Assembly (NCBI GenBank): GCA_012656075.1
Contig: JAAKBF010000323.1
Location: 85,915-149,914 of the forward strand
Length of the DNA: 64,000 nucleotides
From: Phytophthora hibernalis
Taxonomy: Eukaryota; Oomycota; Peronosporomycetes; Peronosporales; Peronosporaceae
Direction of reading: 5' to 3'
In this document: one piece after another, positions 11,497 to 22,174 of the stretch
Layout: each line of letters opens with the position of its first letter
Numbering within the stretch: position 1 is the first letter of the stretch
The notes under the pieces: model-generated
The model's database searches: none
Told to the model about the DNA's origin: nothing
Seen by the model: the letters and a program-made list of their open reading frames with translations, nothing else
Translations under genes and position numbers: made by a program

Positions 11497-12459
11497 TGTG
11501 GAGTAGCGCCTTAGCAGAAATCTGCAAAGTCGTCCTCGCACAAACCCTACGCGTTAACGTCGGGGAAATTCCCGGTTGTTTGAGTAGCGTATCTCTGGGT
11601 GGGGTGTGATCCAAGTTGGTTAGGAACCTTGAAGCGTGCTTCTCAGGCGCAGCGCGGATTCTCCTCGCTCTGCGTCGCTCTTGCTCTGACGTCTCACTCG
11701 TGCGTGATGACGTCCTCTCCTCTTTGACCTTGCGGCGTTATCGGGCCGGCGTTTCCTCGGTTGTGCACGGCGTTATCGGGCCAGTGCGTTCTTCGTCTTC
11801 GGCGTCGGGTTATCAGCAACGCCTGACGGTATCGTTTAACGTGTCCCTCCTATTGGGCACGGGATGTTGGGGTTGAGGTCACCGATCCAGCAGCGGACGA
11901 CGGGGCCGATTTATCTTGGTGCTCTTCTTGGTCGAGACTGCTGGCTCTTGAACGAAGGAAATCCACTTGCGTATCACAAAGAGAATTCGGGACTGAGCCT
12001 TATGTTGTCCTATCCTATCAATGCCTTCCTCGCCACTCGTTGGCCTTCTGGCTTTCTTCCTATCAATACTTACCCATCATTGTTGTCCTGACTTGCCCTG
12101 ATCGCGACCCAGTTGTCACATCGGGGTCAGTCGGGTTGCTTGATCGGGGTCTTCCGAGTTGCTAGATCGGGGTCCGTCGAGTTGCCAGATCGGGGTCCGT
12201 CGGTCGGGGTTGTAGATCGGGGCGTAAACATTGTCTCCGACCGTGGTTCCCCGTGTCGCAGGCCTCGTCCTACGGTTGCATATAAACGGGGCGGGCCGCT
12301 GCCTGATCTGTCTCCGTCTTTCCTGCGGAAAATTTCGTTTCCCGTCGCTCTGGGTCGACATCCATCAAAACGGTCAGCCAGACTTCGTCACTCTCCGGCA
12401 CTCCGCTTTTACGTCGGCATTCAGCGTTGCACCGCCCTCCGACAGACCGCTTCTCCACA
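11497..12459 (-). repeat. Long terminal repeat (5' LTR of copy 1)
   Basis: 963 bp bounded by TGTGGAG and CTCCACA. It is nearly identical to 73-1030 and to the inverse of 17874-18840. Its right edge joins the truncated pol of copy 2 directly, within a few bases of 12460. Confidence 0.92.
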
Positions 12460-12462
12460 ATG

Positions 12463-14068
12463 GGATTGGAACGCCAGTGCCGATCTTCTAGCAGGACAGG
12501 CTCTCCAACGTCAAACTGGCATCAAAGCTCAGTCGCCCGAGGAATTGCGGGATTTGAATACGCCAAATCGCTTTACGGAGGTCATCCGACCCAGGGAACG
12601 AGATCGGGTAGACCTCGACCGAGGATCTAAGACCTCCGATCCATATCCTGAGACGCCCGATCTAGGCCGATTAGGAAGAACTGGTCGGTAAGAGACCAGG
12701 GACCGCCCCGGTGTTGCCAGTGACCACGAGGTCAGCAGCGGCCCGAACCGCTCCAACCACCGACAGAACGCCGGGCGTTTTACAGGAATCGGTAGTACAG
12801 CGGTTGCGGCTTGATCGGATTCGGACCGCCCAAGACGAGGAACTCTGGGTCAAGAATCTCAAGAAGTATCTGAGCGGCGATCTTGGGGAACTCTCGCGAC
12901 GAGAAGTGAAGAATTGCAGTAAGATCGCACACCAATATGAAGAAGGCGAAGGAGGCTTGCTCTACTACCACGCAAAAGGCGATGAGTCGGCCGAAGAACG
13001 CGATATGATCATGAAGTTGGTAGTCCGAGACCTCCGCGAGGACGTGCTACACCACTACGCGAGCCTGGAAGGGCCCACCAAGGAATTGTCCGACTTACCA
13101 ACGGCTACGGCGCCATTTCCACTGGCCGGGACTATTCCGGAACGTACAGCGCTACGTAGGCGAGTGTACCGACTGCGAAACAGGAAAGGGGAGACCAACT
13201 ATCCAAGGCGAATCTCCGGTAACATCGTGGCAACGTACCCGTTCCAAGTTATCGCAATGAACCATATCCCGTCACTGCCCGCGTCGTATAAAGAGAACAC
13301 TGAACTCCTCATGTGGGTCGATCTTTTCACCGGTTTTGTAATCGTAAAGGCGAACAACTCCAGGACGGCCACCGTCGCGGAAGCGTACGAGGGCAGTATT
13401 CCGAAGGTTCAGAGCCAGCAAAGCCATCCGGCATGATCGGGAGCCGAGCTTCATGTCCGACTTCAGAGCATTCAATAAACTGATGGGCCAGAAGCAGCGA
13501 GCAACCTCGCTTATCGACCGCAGGCCAATGGAGCTGCGGAACGCATGGTGCAAACAATCACGAGAGCGATTAAGATGTACATCACGGATGTGGATCAGCG
13601 AGACTGGGACGAATACGCCGAGCGACTTACCTTCGCGCTGAACACGGCACATGACCGCACGAGGAACGAAACCCCGTTTTACCTAGTACACGGTTGGGAC
13701 CCCGGTCCACACTAGAAGCGTCGCTCGCGGTCAGCAACACGTCACGTCGCGACGCAGACGCCAGACGATGGAGGCTACGGATCCAACGACATTACAAAGC
13801 AGCACGAGCACAAGCGTTAGAATTGATCCGTGACGCGGTCAACACCCGAGCCCGTCTCCAAAACGAAGTCGCGACGGAACATCCGATCGAGGCTGGCTCA
13901 CAGGTCTGGTTGTACCTGGATCGGGTTAAACCGGGCTACGCGCGTAAACTCGCGCACCTGTGGCACGGCCCATTCCGCGTGGACGAGCTCATAAACACAT
14001 ACGTCGCACGTCTCGAGATCAGAGGTACGCCCTACCAGTTGTATCCGAACGTGCACATCTCACGTTGA
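12463..14068 (+). pseudogene. RNase H end, integrase and GPY/F of Gypsy copy 2
   Basis: Plus strand. The end of RNase H (WNASADLLAG) runs into an acidic linker, the HHCC region (HHYASLEGPTKEL), the integrase core (VIAMNHIPS, VDLFTGF; NGAAERMVQ-like codons near 13530) and the GPY/F module (LAHLWHGPFRV) ending near 14068. The first catalytic Asp of the DDE triad is read as Asn here (AMNHIP, against AMDHIP in copy 1), so the enzyme is dead apart from its frameshifts near 13190, 13435 and 13690. Confidence 0.8.
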
Positions 14069-14583
14069 AACCCGTCCGAAAATTCTCGTCGCGGCCCGCG
14101 CTGTTACTGACCGTGCCTGCCGACGAACGATTCGATTTCGACGAGGAATTCCTCCCGGAAGATAGCTGGGGAATGCGTGACCTGGAGGAAGATGTACATG
14201 AGGTGGAGCAAATACTGGATATGCGCGACGGACGTACCACACGATATGGGCGGATACGACGCGAATTCGAGGTGAAGTGGAAGGGGTATCTTGGGTCGAC
14301 GAACAAGATCTCAACTGTGCTGCAGTACGATTTCCTGCGGCAACGGACGGGCCGAAACCGGTTCGGCGTCATGCAATCGCATGAAAGCGTGGGCGCGACG
14401 GAAGCTGGCGCAGCAGAAGCGATGAGGCGGGGTAGGCGTCGGAGTAAGTCGACAGGGTGGCCGTCGACAGGAGGAACGGAGAGGAACTCCACGTCTGGAC
14501 AGGACCATATCGGAGCCCTTCGTCTTTCCCACCTTGACCCATTCGTCCGCCCTCCCAGACCACTTCCTGACTTGCGCCGATGA
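13960..14583 (+). pseudogene. Chromodomain tail of Gypsy pol, copy 2
   Basis: The frame contains VEQILDMRDG followed by EFEVKWKGYLGST, a clear chromodomain core at about 14200-14310. A basic tail runs to the stop at 14581-14583. It probably targets integration to modified histones (known for chromoviruses). The stop lies exactly where the antisense effector-like leader begins on the other strand, and the last 215 nt overlap that antisense frame. Confidence 0.75.
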
Positions 14584-14827
14584 CATGATGCCTCTCTTCA
14601 TCATCAGTGGCTTCTTCATCTTTATTATTTTCATCATCTTTGACTTCTTCATAGGATCGCAAGAACCTCTTGCTGTTGATGGTATCGAGCGCCTGGGCTG
14701 AAACGCCAGCGTCAGTCGAAGTCACCATCGATAGCTTAGCCTGGGCATCACCCGAGGTGACCACGACGGCATTGCAGCTAGAGATGAGCGTCGCCGTGGC
14801 GACGAGCAGGAAGTAGGCGAAGCGCAT
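14369..14827 (-). CDS. RXLR-dEER effector-like ORF carried antisense in a Gypsy element
   Basis: A 152-codon frame opens at the ATG at 14827. Residues 1-20 form a classic secretory signal peptide (MRFAYFLLVATATLISSCNA). RFLR lies at residues 54-57 after a Ser/Thr/Asp-rich spacer. An acid run of Asp/Glu/Asn/Lys ends in DEER at 76-79. This order and spacing is the host-translocation leader of oomycete RXLR effectors, which are secreted and act inside plant cells. After residue 81 the frame is simply antisense to the 3' end of pol, so a normal WY-type effector domain is absent. The same leader, frameshifted, sits in copy 1 at 3385. I infer capture of an effector promoter-leader segment by the retrotransposon. 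Whether it is expressed is unknown. Confidence 0.7.
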   Translation of the reverse strand: MRFAYFLLVATATLISSCNAVVVTSGDAQAKLSMVTSTDAGVSAQALDTINSKRFLRSYEEVKDDENNKDEEATDDEERHHVIGASQEVVWEGGRMGQGGKDEGLRYGPVQTWSSSPFLLSTATLSTYSDAYPASSLLLRQLPSRPRFHAIA

Positions 14828-15085
14828 GGCTAATGTTGGACAGGTACGTGGGTGTTGAAAAGCGCGTCGGGAAGACGTAAACGAAGTCGGTGGGAAGGCC
14901 GCCAATGGGAGGAACGGAGGAACACTTGTCTGGGAGAAGCCAGATTGAGAAGTGACGATGAGGAAGTCTGGGGGACCGGCCCGTTGGCCGAGGATGGGAC
15001 GATGAAGGGACGTCTCATCAAAAAAGATCACAAAAGAAAACGAAGGCCACGGTACAAGCGGGAAAGGAGGGGTAGAAAGGAGTAT
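14828..15085 (-). promoter_or_regulatory. Possible captured promoter upstream of the RXLR-like ORF
   Basis: Between the end of the antisense coiled-coil gene (stop near 15086) and the ATG at 14827 lie about 258 bp that read as pyrimidine-rich on the minus strand. They hold a CCATTGG (CCAAT-like) box near 14900 and a TCACTTC initiator-like string near 14948-14954, roughly 120 nt upstream of the ATG. Oomycete core promoters use TCAYTYY-type initiators, so this fits a promoter. It is inference only. Confidence 0.3.
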
Positions 15086-17765
15086 TCAACGGTTATACCT
15101 ATGAAAAGGGACGTTCGACCCTACGCCTAAATCTCCTCAACAAACTTGTCCCGCAGACGGGAGACGGAGTACGCGGATGCGCGCGCATCACCGTACAGAG
15201 CTGACGAGAGTCGGGAAGGGAGCGGAAGTAACGGCGCCAAGGCTCCTGTGCGTCGATGTCGGCCAACGCGGCGTGCAGCGTCGCGTGCTGACGGACCGGA
15301 TACCACCGACCGACGGCAGAACGACTGGGAGGAAGTGCAGGAAGACCGGGTCAAGCAGGAGGTCCATATCCGCCGACTCCGACCGGAAGAGCCCGACGAT
15401 GAGCTGGAGGACGATTGCCAAGTGGTCCCCCGCGTGTGATCTGCGCGAATTTCGACGCCGGCGCTACGTGACCCACTCTGAACCATTGGGGACCGGCAAC
15501 TCATGGGAGGCTTCCCAGTAAGCCTGGGCCCAATGCTCCAGGTGCAGGTTGTACCGGGACAAGAGGGCTCCGAAAGATGAATCGTCCGCCGCAAAAGTCA
15601 GGGCTCTGCGCGCTGGGTCAGGTAAGCCCATGGCCGAGACGCGTATAAGGCGTCGACATTAGCCCGCGTCAACAAGGCTTCGTTCCAAGCGGCGGGACGA
15701 GGTCCGGCCGCGGATGGGAAGATCCAACCCGGAGGGGGAGCAGAGTCGTCCGAAGCAAGGGTACCGACAAAGACGTCAACGTCTCGGAGCGAAGAGAACG
15801 AGGCCACGGAGGGTACCGCCGATGATGCCATTCCGCCGGATCACGTACAGGGGGAATGGAGGGGCAATGGAGGGGCAAAGAACGGTACGTTGGAGGCCCC
15901 GCTGGCGGTTCCCGAAGGTGGCGAGAAAGGAGGACGAGGACTGGACGACGAATCGGAAGACGCGGCAGCCGAAGAGGACGAAGACGACCCCCACTAGATG
16001 AAGACGCATCGGCCCCCGAACCCGCGGAGTTGGGTCGAGATGCCGAGCCAGACCGCGAGATACGTCGACGTAACCGGCGATGTTTCGTCCGACGAAGAGG
16101 AACACCGGAAGCGCTATCCGACGACTCCGAGGACGAGAACAAGTCGTGGAACGCCCGGGAAGCCTTCGCCGAAGACGGCGGGGAAGAGCGAGGACCCGAT
16201 GCCGCGGAGACATGGTCGGAAGCAGCAGAGTCCGCCGAGGTAGACGACCGGGAACTCCGGCGGAGAGGCGGACTTCCCCGAGGAACGGCTGGGGGATGTG
16301 CGGCAGCCGAGCGACGTGGGGAAAAGGCGGTCGCGGTCTGGGGAATTGACGCCTCTGGGCGCGAGTGAGCGGCACCGAAGCTCCAACACGGGGTTGGCCA
16401 GGAAGGATTCCCCTGGGTGGAGAGGCGGCGGATAGCGGGGGCGGCGATGCTGGAGGCGTCGGCGCGGTTCCGGAGTTTCCACCAGCACTGAACCGACTTG
16501 CGTCACCTGGAGGTAAAGGGACGGCCGCGTTCACGGCAGATTCAGCATCGGCCTCCAGCGTCCGGAGCAGCCCATCGATGTCCAAAGACCCTCCTGCAGA
16601 CGCGACTACAGCGGAGAGCCAGTGCATCCCGTACCCGTCGAGCTGACTCTCGCCCTAGACGAGCCTCGCGTAGCAGTCGTCGTCATGGGTCCGTACGCTC
16701 GCCCTGCTCGAGTCCAGACGTCGCACCCGAGTTTGGTGCGACGCCTGCTGACGAGTCGACGACTGGCGAACGGATAGAACTCCCGCCCTGTACCGATCGG
16801 AGCGGGCAGACGCACGCAGTTCCTCAGCCTGGGTCCGGGCGAGATCGGATTGGGCGGACACGCGTGCTGCTCCTGCGACGGAGACGGAGGCCTCGGGATC
16901 GCGGATACGCGCCACGTCGCGCTAATGTTCCTCGGCATGAGCCACGAGCAAGGCGTTAACCCGCTGCAAGTCGGCGGCGAGGGCTCATCACGAGCCCGCG
17001 CTGCGGCGGCGTCCTGCTGACTACGGGAAAGAGCTTCGTGGGCTACGCGTCTTCCACGACCGCGTCACGATCTCGAACGGCTCGAGCAGACGACAGCCGA
17101 GCCAGCTCGCGCTCCGACACAGCTTGCGACACCTTGGGTCACGGACAACTCCTGCCGCGCAGCGTCCAGCGCCGCGCAGACGCGCGCCAGCTCGACATTA
17201 GAGGCAGTCGAGGAAGATGCCTCCGCGGCGGCGAGGAGGTCGGACAACTGCGTGACGCGAGAGCGTGCTTCCTCCAACTCGGCAGCCGTGGCCGCGGCCT
17301 CTTCACACGTCACGTCGGCTAACACGCGGTACTGAGTTTCCCACTCTTCGGCGCGACCCGCTTGCGTCCGAAGAGTACCCGCGGCGTCCAACAGGCTGGC
17401 ATTTTCCGTGGTCAAGCATTTCACGCGATCGTTCAACTGGCTGACGGTGGCAGAAACAAGGTCATACCCCTCACGCGCTCGCTGGAGCAGGAAAGGTTGC
17501 GGTCGTGCAACGAAGCGGCGTGTACGGCCAGTCCGGCGTTGGCGGCGGACGACACGTCCAACTGAGGGTGGAGTAGCTGCGCGTCGTGTTCCACGGCGTT
17601 GGTGTCGTTGACCAACGTGCCTACAGACGGAATGGGATCGCCGGGGCCAGGGATGTGGACATCCGGAGCCGGAGGGACGTCTACCAGAGTCGCATACGCC
17701 GCACCGGGTCGAAGCCAGGTCCTCGGTGTCCAGGGACTCCGTGTCATCGCTGTCGTGGTCGTCAT
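15086..17765 (-). pseudogene. Antisense coiled-coil cargo gene, Gypsy copy 2
   Basis: A likely start ATG at 17765 (minus) opens a Thr/Pro-rich head with PPAPDVHIPGPGD. A one-base frame change near 17470 leads into a strong coiled coil at 17090-17450 (LNDRVKCLTTENASLLDAAG, then AELEEARSRVTQLSDLLAAAE). Further on are a Ser/Arg/Gln segment, a Pro-rich region, a Ser-acidic patch near 16140 (FSSSESSDSASG), and the aromatic motif shared with copy 1 near 15490-15600. The frame ends near 15086. At 2.68 kb it is longer than the copy-1 version, which has lost part of the coil. No family is recognised. It reads against pol, as do the antisense ORFs known in a few plant Gypsy elements and retroviruses. 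Confidence 0.55.
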
Positions 17766-17873
17766 GAACTGCGAAGTACACCGGACAACACAAGGTGAGA
17801 CGGTGAACACGCTAACGAAAAGAAGGGTTCTGCCGCGATGCTCTCACCTGGGACGCGCACGCGCCGGGACGGA

Positions 17874-18840
17874 TGTGGAGAAACGGACTGTCGAAGGACG
17901 GTACAACGCGGAATGCCGACGTAAAAGTGAAGTGCTGGAAGTGACGAAGTCTGGCTGACCGTTTTGATGGATGTCGACCCGGCGCGACGGGAAACGGAAT
18001 TTTCCGCAGGAAAGACGGAGACAGATCAGGCAGCGGCTCCGCCCCGTTTATATGCAACCGTGGGACGAGGCCTGCGACACGGGGAACCACGGGCGGAGAC
18101 AATGTTTACGCCCCGATCTACAACCCCGACCGACGGACCCCGATCTGGCAACTCGACGGACCCCGATCTAGCAACTCGGAAGACCCCGATCAAGCAACCC
18201 GACTGACCCCGATGTGACAACTGGGTCACGCGATCAGGGCAAGTCAGGACAACAATGATGGGTAAGTATTGATAGGAAGAAAGCCAGAAGGCCAACGAGT
18301 GGCGAGGAAGGCATTGATAGGATAGGACAACATAAGGCTCAGTCCCGAATTCTCTTTGTGATACGCAAGTGGATTTCCTTCGTTCCAAGAGCCAGCAGTC
18401 TCGACCAAGAAGAGCACCAAGATAAATCGGCCCCGTCGTCCGCTGCTGGATCGGTGATCTCAACCCCCAACATCCGTGCCCAATAGGAGGGACACGTTAA
18501 ACGATACCGTCCAGGCGTTGCTGATAACCCGACGCCGAAGACGAAGAACGCACTGGCCCGATAACGCCGTGCACAACCGAGGAAACGCCGGCCCGATAAC
18601 GCCGCAAGGTCAAAGAGGAGAGGACGTCATCACGCACGAGTGAGACGTCAGAGCAAGAGCGACGCAGAGCGAGGAGAATCCGCGCTGCGCCTGAGAAGCA
18701 CGCTTCAAGGTTCCTAACCAACTTGGATCACACCCCACCCAGAGATACGCTACTCAAACAACCGGGAATTTCCCCGACGTTAACGCGTAGGGTTTGTGCG
18801 AGGACGACTTTGCAGATTTCTGCTAAGGCGCTACTCCACA
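17874..18840 (+). repeat. Long terminal repeat (3' LTR of copy 2)
   Basis: 967 bp, inverted relative to the two LTRs of copy 1. It is bounded by TGTGGAG at 17874 and CTCCACA at 18834-18840 and is almost identical to 11497-12459. To its right begins unrelated sequence (CAGCTATCAAC). Confidence 0.9.
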
Positions 18841-20764
18841 CAGCTATCAACACACAATCCGCAAGTTCGGCATCTGCAAGGACTTCACCAGAACTTCAAA
18901 CCTTTTTAATTGAAGCGACCAGTGTAGATTGACATGACCCGATTAGCTTCAGTTACTGGCTTCAGTTATCGGCTTCAGTTACCGACACGAATTAACCTGA
19001 TTTGAGCTGTACCAGCAGCACGCTCTAAAGCTACTGCTATCCCAGTATAAACGACACTAGCTACTAAAAAGAATTACCGTGAGTAAAAAGAGGCCTCAGA
19101 GAGCCGTTTGCAACCGAAGCGAAGCGGATGTCTGCAATGGTCGGCGCGTGGGCCGGAGTAGTTCTGACATGGAGTTCTTTTTTCTAGACACCGCGCCTGG
19201 CCGAAGCCGAGGACTTAGCGTAAGAAGTAAGGGGTGGATCAGGACGCGTAGCGTCGTTTAAGCGAGAGAGGGCCCCCGTAGCGCCGTCGCTAAGTCCGCA
19301 GGTGAGAGCCAACGCGCGAGGTCTGAGTGGAGATAATCTATCCTAAAAATATGCCCAAATCGTCCCATCATTCGGGAAATTGTTTTGGTTTGGGCATGAA
19401 TTCGGGTGCATTATCCGACTTCACTTCTCTTACTGACCAGCCAGTCAACCATAATGGTGCACACCGCCTCATCGATGATCTTCCCCGCAGTAGCTGATCG
19501 CTGACGTCACCGTCATCATCGCGCTCTTGACGTGCTTGGGCTGCAGCTGCGTCCGCGACGAGATGCTGTCTTCTTTGCCCGCCAACTTTCGGCACTGCTT
19601 ACCTTTGAGCTCCACGCTCTTGTGGTGCTTGATTGCCGCTGTGTCTGCGACAAGATGCTGTCCTCTTCGGCCACCCGCTTGCGACACGGCTTGTCCTTTT
19701 GCATCCAGGAGAAGCAGCCCGTTGACGTCACCGCCATCACCACGCTCTTGAGGTGCTTGGGCTGCTGCTGCGGCCGCGACTAGATGGAGAAGCTGCTGAA
19801 GAGGGCGAAACGTTCCTCCAAGACGAAGTCCACCAGCTTGCTCACAACCTCCTTCACTGTCACAGGCGTAGATGTCTTCGTTTCGTCAGTACTCGTGGAG
19901 CTGACCGTCGAGCAACAGCTCCCTCTCTCTGCTTCAGCTCCGCCGCACTCAGGCACATGATCAAGGTACCTTTGTAGGTAGACCCTCTGCCAAGATGCTC
20001 CAGGACAGGAGCCCGTCTTCATGGTGACGGCCGCTGCCGTCTCGACCTTGATGACACCACGACGGTCGAGCTCCGGCGTTTGAGTCTCGTTGACGGTCGC
20101 GGCAACCTTGCCGGGGCCCGCGATTTCTTGCTTGCGGAAATGTTGTTACACTGTACCGGTACTTCACAAGGTGAACAAGAGTGTGCGATTTGAAGTAGCG
20201 CGGAAGTGGTGAGACGAGTTCAAGGTGCACGCGCTATATGTAGGTAGCAAAGGCGCATTTGGAATTACCGGTAGTACAATCTTACGAGTCGAAGAGAGAG
20301 TTTATCTAGCTAGAGCCTCCGGACAAGAAGTGAGGGTGAGAGAAAAAAGAGTTTTTCACAGAATGAAAGAGCGACTAGGACCTGTGGGGTGGGCACCGCC
20401 GGTGGTCCATTGATGTCATTCCTAGATCTCGAAAATTGCTGAAGAAAGCTCCATGAACAGTACTGTGGGCTCCTCAGTGTTATAATAGTACGGCGAAATA
20501 CAGCAGTCCCTTGATCTTGAAAAAACTGGAGTAAGCTCCGTGGTCAATTAACCCGTCAGATCTGTTTTTGGCCGCGTCAATATGGCCGATGAATTGCTGG
20601 GATGAGTTCCTACTGTACAAACGCTTTACGATATTGAAATTTGCTTTAAAAACCTTCGCGCGTTACCCGATGGTCTGGATTCAGAGTGGTCTCCAGTATT
20701 AATTAGAAGTATCTACGTCGAATACAGCCAACTTACCGTGGCTCAAAGGTGTTTAGCACTACTA
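18841..20764. other. Unassigned sequence between transposons
   Basis: No gene is supported here. It holds a triplicated 12-13 bp unit (CTTCAGTTA-type) at about 18948-18986, an inverted pair around GGACTTAGCG near 19210-19300, and the imperfect repeat block described at 19515-19790. Short frames near 19960-20230 are Ser/Arg-rich and do not look like a recognisable protein. Confidence 0.5.
19515..19790 (-). repeat. Imperfect tandem repeat, possible decayed coding repeat
   Basis: Three diverged units each contain a CTCTTG-GTGCTTG-type start and a CTG-GTC-GCGAC core (starts near 19521, 19615 and 19746). On the minus strand the translated units share a CRK-A-EEDSI-S-TQ pattern, which hints at a decayed repeat-containing protein. 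No family can be assigned. Confidence 0.45.
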
Positions 20765-20970
20765 CACCAATGCACGGCGTTATTCACAAAGTCAGCACTC
20801 GAATTCAAAATTTGCGCACTCAAAATCAAAACTCACTGTGTAATTTTATTATCATCTCAGTATTTATTTTCGCAAGGAATATTGGTTGGTGTCAAATGCC
20901 CTTTTTGGCAGCGGGAACTTGGCGCGAAGCAAAGCGCTCTCACAACCAACAAGCTCACTTCCTTTGGCGC

Positions 20971-21904
20971 CATGCCACCCACCAAGTACAAGACCTTCCC
21001 AAGACAGTGTGCGCGGTCGTCCTCCGAGTGGCGAAGGACGCCGGCGACTGGAAGACCGTGGTGTGGCTCCACTCCGTCAACGAGCGCACTGCATGGGGTG
21101 GATCAAGGCCGCCATGGACACTGGCGACTGGAGTGGCGACCAATACCAGCGAGGCGGGTCGACTAAGAAGCTACGTGTTATTCACGTTGATTTTCTGCTC
21201 GGCGAGCAGAAGTTTAACGTGACCATCAACACGGAGACCGTGCGGCGGACTCTTGATGCACGCAGCTTCACGCTGAAGAAGTTGCACCGCGGCGTCGTGA
21301 ACCGCAACAATGCGGTCAACAAACAAAACCGTTACGAGTAGGTGATCAAGCTTTACGAAGCGCTCGCTAACGCCAAGAAGGTATCTTATTTGGATGAAAC
21401 GAACTTCAACTTGTGGTGCTCACGCGGACGTGGATGGAGCAAGCGAGGGCGACGCGCCGTACAGACTGGTGTTGCCAGTAAAGGTAAAAATTTTCATGTT
21501 ATTGCCGTTATCTCGAGTACTGGTCTCGCCTATCAAGAATCGCAGTTCGGCTCGTTCACTGCTGAACTAGCGATCGAGTTTATTTGACGCTTCCTGCGCC
21601 ACATCAAAGAGTCCACGCTTAACGAAGTCGTGGTCGTGCCTGACAATGCCCCGTGTCACACCAACGCCAAGGACGTGTTCGCCGAAGAGTTACAAGCCGC
21701 CGATATGCTGAAGATGGGGCCCTACTCCCTATGCTGATCCCGATAGAGAATGTCTTCTCTGTACAAGAGCGCTGTGAAGCTCTTTCTTGTCCTGGCATTC
21801 GACGCGTCCCCGAAGTCACGCCCATTACGGAGCACCGTGCCGGGTATCTCGAGCTTGCGGCAGACCCCTTTTGCCGAAGTGGTGACACCAGAGCTGTGCA
21901 ATAG
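20971..21904 (+). pseudogene. Tc1/mariner transposase remnant
   Basis: Frames spread over 0.9 kb give an N-terminal helix-turn-helix region (RRTLDARSFTLKKLHRGVVN), then the DDE core: first Asp in VSYLDETNFNLWCSRGRGW, second in VVVVPDNAPCH, and the final Glu in IPIENVFSVQE after GPYS. The cut-and-paste enzyme is inactivated by in-frame stops near 21339 and 21585 and by frameshifts near 21170 and 21730. Confidence 0.8.
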
Positions 21905-22164
21905 CGTGTTCTATCATTCGCTGCCTCATCACCAACGTGCACTCCGCTTTGAGGACATGAAAGTCGGAACATAATTTTTCGATCAGATATGAGAGGTATT
22001 ATTAATTTCAAAGGTAATACATCTGACAGGTTTTCGTGTTCTATCATTCGCTGCCTCATCACCAACGTGCACTCCGCTTTGAGGACATGAAAGTCGAAAC
22101 ATAATTTTTGATCAGATATGAGAGGTATTATTAATTTCAAAGGTAATACATCTGACAGGTTTTT
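21905..22164. repeat. 130-bp direct tandem duplication
   Basis: The block starting CGTGTTCTATCATTCGC at 21905 is repeated at 22035 with only a couple of base differences (CGGAAC against CGAAAC, one T fewer). It covers the end of the mariner transposase and its 3' flank. The high identity implies a recent event. Confidence 0.9.
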
Positions 22165-22174
22165 GATTTCGAGT

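Larger units (their letters stand above)
73..12459 (-). mobile_element. Ty3/Gypsy chromodomain LTR retrotransposon, copy 1
   Basis: Two direct LTRs (73-1030 and 11497-12459) flank about 10.5 kb. Read on the minus strand, the order is PBS, gag with a zinc knuckle, aspartic protease, reverse transcriptase, RNase H, a second RNase H, integrase, GPY/F module and chromodomain. This order (integrase last) defines Ty3/Gypsy. Downstream of pol, before the 3' LTR, lie two antisense (plus-strand) cargo segments: an RXLR-like leader (3385) and a coiled-coil gene (1031-3137). Frameshifts interrupt gag, RT and integrase, so the copy appears inactive, although the LTRs are very similar to each other. No target-site duplication is seen. 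Confidence 0.9.
12460..18840 (+). mobile_element. Ty3/Gypsy retrotransposon, copy 2, 5'-truncated
   Basis: Plus-oriented member of the same family as 73-12459. It begins inside the second RNase H (WNASADLLAG at about 12466), so the 5' LTR, gag, protease and RT are missing. Integrase, GPY/F, chromodomain, the antisense RXLR leader, the antisense coiled-coil gene and the 3' LTR (17874-18840) follow. It abuts the opposite-facing LTR of copy 1, forming an imperfect inverted repeat of about 5 kb arms. Confidence 0.88.

Noticed and set aside
15146..15439. Sense-strand acidic frame (Asp/Glu-rich) in the Gypsy cargo region
   Set aside because: It mirrors a Ser-rich stretch of the antisense coil gene, whose neighbouring segments read as protein in both copies. 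Kept as antisense, though strand choice here is not certain.
18834..18850. Shared GCTATCA next to two LTR ends as a target-site duplication
   Set aside because: The matching bases next to LTR 73-1030 are part of the element's own cargo sequence, the spacing differs, and the two LTRs belong to different copies.
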